A DNA stretch of 64,000 nucleotides from Sulfurimonas sp. HSL3-7 (GTDB lineage: Bacteria; Campylobacterota; Campylobacteria; Campylobacterales; Sulfurimonadaceae): the NCBI RefSeq assembly GCF_039645985.1, contig NZ_CP147919.1, positions 2,808,401 to 2,872,400 on the forward strand, given 5' to 3'. Of the stretch, positions 60,152 to 64,000 are shown one piece after another (the stretch's first letter is position 1; every line of letters starts with the position of its first letter). The notes under the pieces were generated by a model that ran no database searches, was not told where the DNA came from, and saw only the letters and a list, made by a program, of their open reading frames with translations. The translations under genes and the position numbers were made by a program.

Positions 60152-61252
60152 TTACAGACGGCCATATAACTCGTTATAGAGGCCAAGAGCGTTCCGATCG
60201 CTCAACGAGGCGATATAATCTGCAATAACGCGATGTTTGTTACGCTCTTTTATCTGTGAAAGATAGTAACCCGGAAGAATCTTCTCCTCTTCCATCATCG
60301 CGTGGTAGAGCCCTTTGATTGCCTGTTTTCCGGCATACATCCTGCGCATGATCTGTTTGTGCTGGTAAAGTTCCTGAAAAAGGATCTTTTTCAGCTTCTT
60401 GATATCGGTCTCCAGCTCCCTGTCAAAACCGATCGGCAATGCAGTCTCGCTGTCTATAACAGCGGCTAACACCCTGGAGTTATCGACTCTGTTTCGTGAA
60501 TGTTCCAGCAGCGCATAGACAAGATAGTTGATAAGGTGCGAGCTGAAGCGGTAGCGGAACATCTCGCTGCCAGACTCCTGACTTACCCCTTCCTCTGCCA
60601 CCAATGCCAGGACCTCCTGAATGATCCGGCTCTCTTTCAAGGTCTCGAAACCGATAAGTCCAGAATTGACGCCATCGTCTATATCATGGGTCATATAAGC
60701 GATCTCGTCTGCCCTGTCTACCACCATTGCCTCGATAGAGGGGTGCGTATCGAGATTGAACTGTTCGTGAATACTTTCAGGTAAAAATGATTTTTTGTAG
60801 GGGTAGGAGTGTTTCAGTATCCCTTCGAGCGTCGCAAAGGTGAGGTTGAGCCCCAAAAACGGCTTGTAACGCTTCTCCAGTTTTGTCACAACTCTAAAGC
60901 TCTGGAAATTATGCTCAAACCCGTTTGTAAAACCATCAGCCCGCAGACATTCGTCAAGTGTATCGCCGCCCACATGGCCGAAAGGAGTGTGACCCATATC
61001 ATGCGAAAGGGCGATAGCCTCGGCCAAAGACTCCTCCAGACCCAGCTGCGAACTGATGGAACGGGCGATCTGCGAGACCTCCAGCGAGTGGGTCAGCCGG
61101 GTACGAAAAAAGTCCCCTTCCTGGTTAAGGAAGACCTGCGTCTTATACTCAAGCTTTCTGAAACTTCCGGAGTGGATCACCCGGTCACGGTCACGTGCGT
61201 AAGGGGAACGGAAATCGTCATTTATGCCGTAAAACCTCTCATGTGGCTGCAT
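60152..61252 (-). CDS. dgt: dGTP triphosphohydrolase-like HD-domain protein
   Basis: Encodes 366 residues. HD-fold metal ligands are 'TRLTHSLEVSQIARSI', 'ALSHDMGHTPFGHVGG' and 'DRADEIAYMTHDIDDG'. It hydrolyses dNTPs to deoxynucleoside and triphosphate and so tunes dNTP pools. The start has AAGGA upstream. It is the last gene of the unit thyX-like, lipoprotein, MOSC, dgt. Confidence 0.92.
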   Translation of the reverse strand: MQPHERFYGINDDFRSPYARDRDRVIHSGSFRKLEYKTQVFLNQEGDFFRTRLTHSLEVSQIARSISSQLGLEESLAEAIALSHDMGHTPFGHVGGDTLDECLRADGFTNGFEHNFQSFRVVTKLEKRYKPFLGLNLTFATLEGILKHSYPYKKSFLPESIHEQFNLDTHPSIEAMVVDRADEIAYMTHDIDDGVNSGLIGFETLKESRIIQEVLALVAEEGVSQESGSEMFRYRFSSHLINYLVYALLEHSRNRVDNSRVLAAVIDSETALPIGFDRELETDIKKLKKILFQELYQHKQIMRRMYAGKQAIKGLYHAMMEEEKILPGYYLSQIKERNKHRVIADYIASLSDRNALGLYNELYGRL

Positions 61253-61255
61253 CGC

Positions 61256-61786
61256 TTATCCTTTTGGTAATCTACTGATCGTCAAGGGCGTAATAGCCTC
61301 TTCTTTCAATATTATATCGCTTTGAAGCATGACACTGCCAAGGCTGAGCGCACCCCCTTTGATTACCTTGGCGCGCAGGCCGCCCCGACCCTTCATCAAG
61401 GCGTAGGCACCTTTGCCTATCACCGCGTCCATCCAGGTGCAGGGGTTGCAGTGGGCCATCCCTTCATACGTGACATCACCGATAGTGAAACGCCGGCCGA
61501 TCAGCTCACAGAGGTTGATACCGGAGATGATGATGTTACGGCGGAAGATTTCCGGATCAATCGTGAAACCGAATGCTTTCTCCATCTCCTGTGCCACCTC
61601 CAAAGAGAAAAAGGTGATGGGATAACGCCCGTGCTCAAAACGGTCGTTTGCAATACCTTTGGACGCTTCGAGAAAAATCTTTTGATGTTTAAGGGTAGGA
61701 GCGTTGCCCACGTCAAATTTTTGACGTGTGAAATAGTTATGCGCAGGTGAACTGAAAAGGTGGTGGATAACGACAGGGTAGTGCAA
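61256..61786 (-). CDS. MOSC-domain protein
   Basis: Encodes 176 residues, apparently from a TTG close to the preceding lipoprotein stop. 'FRRNIIISGINLCELIGRRFTIGDVTYEGMAHCNPCTWMD' contains the conserved Cys region of MOSC domains (sulfur-carrier domains of molybdenum cofactor sulfurases and YiiM-like proteins). Substrate unknown. The start codon is uncertain because the ribosome-binding site is weak. Confidence 0.78.
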   Translation of the reverse strand: MHYPVVIHHLFSSPAHNYFTRQKFDVGNAPTLKHQKIFLEASKGIANDRFEHGRYPITFFSLEVAQEMEKAFGFTIDPEIFRRNIIISGINLCELIGRRFTIGDVTYEGMAHCNPCTWMDAVIGKGAYALMKGRGGLRAKVIKGGALSLGSVMLQSDIILKEEAITPLTISRLPKG

Positions 61787-61791
61787 TGGCC

Positions 61792-62010
61792 CTATTTGCC
61801 GATCTGAAACTCTTGATCGACCTCGATCGGTCTCTTATCCTTAGGATAGGTCGATTTGTCGGCATCCTCTTCTTTGTAGACTCGACACTCCTCAGGGATG
61901 TTCTGCGTATTCGGATCCTTCATAAGCTCTTCACACATCGTCGCATTCACGGTGAACTGCGAACAGCCGCTGATGATGATGGCAAACAGCACAATTGAAA
62001 ATAGTTTCAT
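61792..62010 (-). CDS. Small lipoprotein
   Basis: Encodes 72 residues with lipobox 'IIISGCSQ' (Cys16). The mature part is short and charged, with two further Cys residues ('ATMCEELMKDP', 'IPEECRVYKEED'). Start overlaps the thyX-like stop (TAATG). Function unknown. Confidence 0.75.
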   Translation of the reverse strand: MKLFSIVLFAIIISGCSQFTVNATMCEELMKDPNTQNIPEECRVYKEEDADKSTYPKDKRPIEVDQEFQIGK

Positions 62011-63365
62011 TAGATATCTCGCTTATATTCATTAAAATCCAGTTTCCAGACCTTGATGCCGCAGAAGTGGTCGCCTTCGGGACAGGTAGGACGGATCTTC
62101 ATCTTGAAACGGGTGGTGCACGGCGGCAGAAACTCCTCCGCGCCTGCTACACCCATGGCTCGCAACTGCAGTGCCTGTTCATAGACCACGTCAAAGATCT
62201 CTTCCTGGGCATTGTAGCAGAGGCGCATCTGGGCTTTATGGTGAAAAGAGGTAAAGTCGTTACGTTCGATCAGTTCGATCTCATGCGCATTGCTGAGCGC
62301 ATAAGCCGCTTCGCCGAAACCCAGTTTTTCACGCTGCGCTTCAAAGAAGTCGTAACTCTCCCGGATCGATCGTTCATAAAGCGCAAGGGCCTCGGCATTT
62401 TTGGCAATGATCGGCGGCGTATAGGCACTGCGTCTGTAGATTGACTCCAGGGCAGGGCGGATCGCCGGTGATTTTCGGTGGCGCTGGTTCTGGGCGTCAG
62501 CCGAGAGGGAGAGTTTGATGTAGCTGCTGAAACCGCCCAAAACACCGCTGTCTGGCAGCATCTGCGAATAGCGCAATACATCGGCGTAGTTGTCGTTCAC
62601 GGCAAAAGCGGCGTCGCCGACCACGTCGTAGACTTTGACCTTTTGATCGCTGCCCAGTTTTATCTTCTCTTTCAATCCGTCCATATCAAACTCAGGGAAG
62701 AGGGGGTTGCCCTCTTGTGCATGTTCGACCAACGGGCGAAGCGATGCATCGATCTTGACCAGATTCTCTGCCAGCAGATCGGCAAACTCCTCGGCTTCAG
62801 CCCGGCACTCCGGCATCGCTTTGGCCACCGCAATATAGCGCAGAAGGGTGATGATGTTGACCGTATGGTAGAGGTAGGCGCTCATACCGCCCGGCAGCAC
62901 GTAGCGCGCCATCTCCTGCGCTTTTTTCATACTGTCTTTGCGGCGAAACTTCGGCACGACCTCCAGAACATCCGGATGAAGGATCTCGATCAGTTTTTCA
63001 TAATCCTCAAAACGCTTTTGATAATAGGCTTCCCACTCAGCCTTGTCACCCTCTTTCGGATAGACGAAGTTTTCGATCTTCATTTTGGCATATCGCTGAG
63101 AGACCTGTTCTGAGTTGTAGTAAGGGTGGCCGTGCAGCATGCGCCAGATAAGGTGGCGCGACATACCGCTGATCAGCATGGTCACATGGGTGTGCATCAG
63201 GGTGGTGTGATGGCCCCCTTTGAAGATCCCCTTGAGCAGGTCATCTTTGCGTTCCCACCCTTCCGATTTCTCCGGAGGGACGATGCCGTTGGGAAAGTAA
63301 CAGGTACGCGCTGCCGAAACCGCCGTATTGGAGGGGGTCTCGACCTCTAAAAACTCAACTGTCAT
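62010..63365 (-). CDS. Tandem ThyX-like protein (flavin-dependent thymidylate synthase superfamily)
   Basis: Encodes 451 residues, about twice a normal ThyX (210-250). The first half has 'GMSRHLIWRMLHGHPYYNSEQVSQRYAKM', a variant of the ThyX RHRxxSxNxxSxRY motif, and 'ARYVLPGGMSAYLYHTVNIITLLRYI'. The second half has 'SADAQNQRHRKSPAIRP' and 'FTSFHHKAQMRLCYNAQEEIF', an echo of the same fold. ThyX makes dTMP from dUMP with FAD and methylenetetrahydrofolate. Whether this fused form is an active synthase is uncertain. It heads an operon with a lipoprotein, a MOSC protein and dgt. Confidence 0.8.
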   Translation of the reverse strand: MTVEFLEVETPSNTAVSAARTCYFPNGIVPPEKSEGWERKDDLLKGIFKGGHHTTLMHTHVTMLISGMSRHLIWRMLHGHPYYNSEQVSQRYAKMKIENFVYPKEGDKAEWEAYYQKRFEDYEKLIEILHPDVLEVVPKFRRKDSMKKAQEMARYVLPGGMSAYLYHTVNIITLLRYIAVAKAMPECRAEAEEFADLLAENLVKIDASLRPLVEHAQEGNPLFPEFDMDGLKEKIKLGSDQKVKVYDVVGDAAFAVNDNYADVLRYSQMLPDSGVLGGFSSYIKLSLSADAQNQRHRKSPAIRPALESIYRRSAYTPPIIAKNAEALALYERSIRESYDFFEAQREKLGFGEAAYALSNAHEIELIERNDFTSFHHKAQMRLCYNAQEEIFDVVYEQALQLRAMGVAGAEEFLPPCTTRFKMKIRPTCPEGDHFCGIKVWKLDFNEYKRDI

Positions 63366-63435
63366 ACCTCTTACCTTCCTCTTTTATTATTTCGTTGATT
63401 GTATCTTTGTTTATCTAAAGTGCTTCTGATTGCGG

Positions 63436-63918
63436 CTACTTCTTTTCAAGTTTTATGCGCTGGGCATGGGTGATGGCCACGGCCATCGCATCGGAGATAT
63501 CCAGGGGTCTTATCTCTTTTTTAATGCCCAGAAGCCGCTGCACCATAAAAGCGACCTGCTCTTTGGCCGCTTTGGCCTTGCCCGTCAAAGCCCGTTTGAC
63601 CTGCAGCGGGGTGTATTCGGCGAACTGGCCGAACTCCTGGAGCAGTTTAAGCATAATGGCGCCGCGGAACTGGGCCAGTTTCAGAACCGTCTGCGGGTTA
63701 TGGGCATAGAAAATATCTTCCATCGCCACTTCATCGATCTTATGGTTGGCAAAGACCTGGTCAAGTCCTTCGACCATCTGCGGAATCTGGAATTGCAGTC
63801 CGTCTTTCTCGATTTTGATCAGTCCCGCTTCCACCAAAGAGATCTTTCCATTTTCAAGCAGTATGATGGCATAACCCAAATTGCGTGTACCCGGGTCTAT
63901 TCCTAAAATCTTGCGCAT
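63436..63918 (-). CDS. ruvC: Holliday-junction endonuclease RuvC
   Basis: Encodes 160 residues from the ATG at 63918, giving the family start '[18 protein letters not shown]' with catalytic Asp8 (the frame opens at 63972). '[25 protein letters not shown]' holds the Glu, and '[13 protein letters not shown]' the final Asp residues. It resolves Holliday junctions with RuvAB. The DnaA-box array lies immediately upstream. Confidence 0.95.
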   Translation of the reverse strand: MRKILGIDPGTRNLGYAIILLENGKISLVEAGLIKIEKDGLQFQIPQMVEGLDQVFANHKIDEVAMEDIFYAHNPQTVLKLAQFRGAIMLKLLQEFGQFAEYTPLQVKRALTGKAKAAKEQVAFMVQRLLGIKKEIRPLDISDAMAVAITHAQRIKLEKK

Positions 63919-63964
63919 TATCTCTCTTTTACAACTGTTGTGGTTTTTGGCACTGCAAATAGAT

Positions 63965-64000
63965 CTATTCACAGCTGTGAATAACTTTATTCACCTGTGA
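63965..64000. other. DnaA-box array, probable edge of the chromosomal replication origin
   Basis: CTATTCACA (63965-63973), TGTGAATAA (63976-63984, perfect TTATTCACA complement), TTATTCACC (63987-63995) and a cut-off TGTGA (63996-64000) follow each other at 11-bp or closer spacing in alternating orientation. TTATTCACA with core TTCAC is the DnaA box described for Helicobacter and relatives. The array continues past the window. Confidence 0.75.

Noticed and set aside
1..64000. Search for CRISPR arrays, tRNA/rRNA genes, insertion sequences and prophage genes
   Set aside because: No spaced direct repeats of CRISPR type, no cloverleaf-like or rRNA-like segments and no transposase or phage structural genes were recognised by eye; a tRNAscan/Infernal run would be needed to exclude small RNAs fully.

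Overview
The window looks like a stretch of chromosome from a free-living member of the Campylobacterota (Epsilonproteobacteria), most likely of the Sulfurimonas/Sulfuricurvum/Sulfurovum type. This is inferred from gene content: RNase J with a long basic N-terminal extension, NapH/CcoG-like polyferredoxins, small OmpR-type two-component systems, DnaA boxes of the TTATTCACA type, and Campylobacterota-like RecJ, NrdA and PurB. No search could be run, so the genus is not settled. No rRNA, tRNA, CRISPR array, insertion sequence or prophage was seen.

Layout. 0-6.1 kb holds housekeeping genes: the recJ end, a YeiH-type exporter, a PilT-like ATPase, RNase J and rsmA. 6.2-25.3 kb is an accessory block. 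It has two paralogous two-component systems (7.1-8.8 and 23.1-24.8 kb) flanking a tight minus-strand gene series from 21.7 down to 8.8 kb: TonB-dependent receptor, TauE/SafE-DsbD-like membrane protein, a 779-residue polyferredoxin fused to a periplasmic domain, a second polyferredoxin, a 2-hydroxyacyl-CoA-dehydratase/double-cubane-type protein with its ATP-driven activator, then ExbB, ExbD, an RND pump and TonB. Seven promoters in this block share one architecture: TTAACA-like hexamers repeated at exactly 11 bp, with the -10 hexamer always 9 nt after the last copy. This looks like one regulon controlled by the two OmpR-type regulators, and it is the best candidate for an undescribed system.

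25.3-35.2 kb holds an outer-membrane protein gene and two Fur-box-preceded operons for iron. The first is imelysin, di-heme oxidoreductase, imelysin, fatty-acid hydroxylase-like, porin-like, MauG/CcP-like and a truncated Fur-like protein. The second is a 31-residue peptide, an unknown protein and flavodoxin. 35.2-39.8 kb is ordinary (mtfA, hisF, a nucleoside phosphorylase-like gene, rlmN, small conserved genes). 39.8-42.25 kb is AT-rich and mostly empty, with one ATP-grasp gene, followed by an OlsF-like bifunctional acyltransferase gene.

44-64 kb is core genome: an RluD-like gene, purB, nrdA, acyl-CoA synthetase, pcm, nrdB, selO, typA, csp, dgt, a tandem ThyX-like protein and ruvC. Two perfect parS sites (44.05 and 44.35 kb) and a DnaA-box array that runs off the right edge beyond ruvC suggest that the replication origin lies at or just past position 64000.
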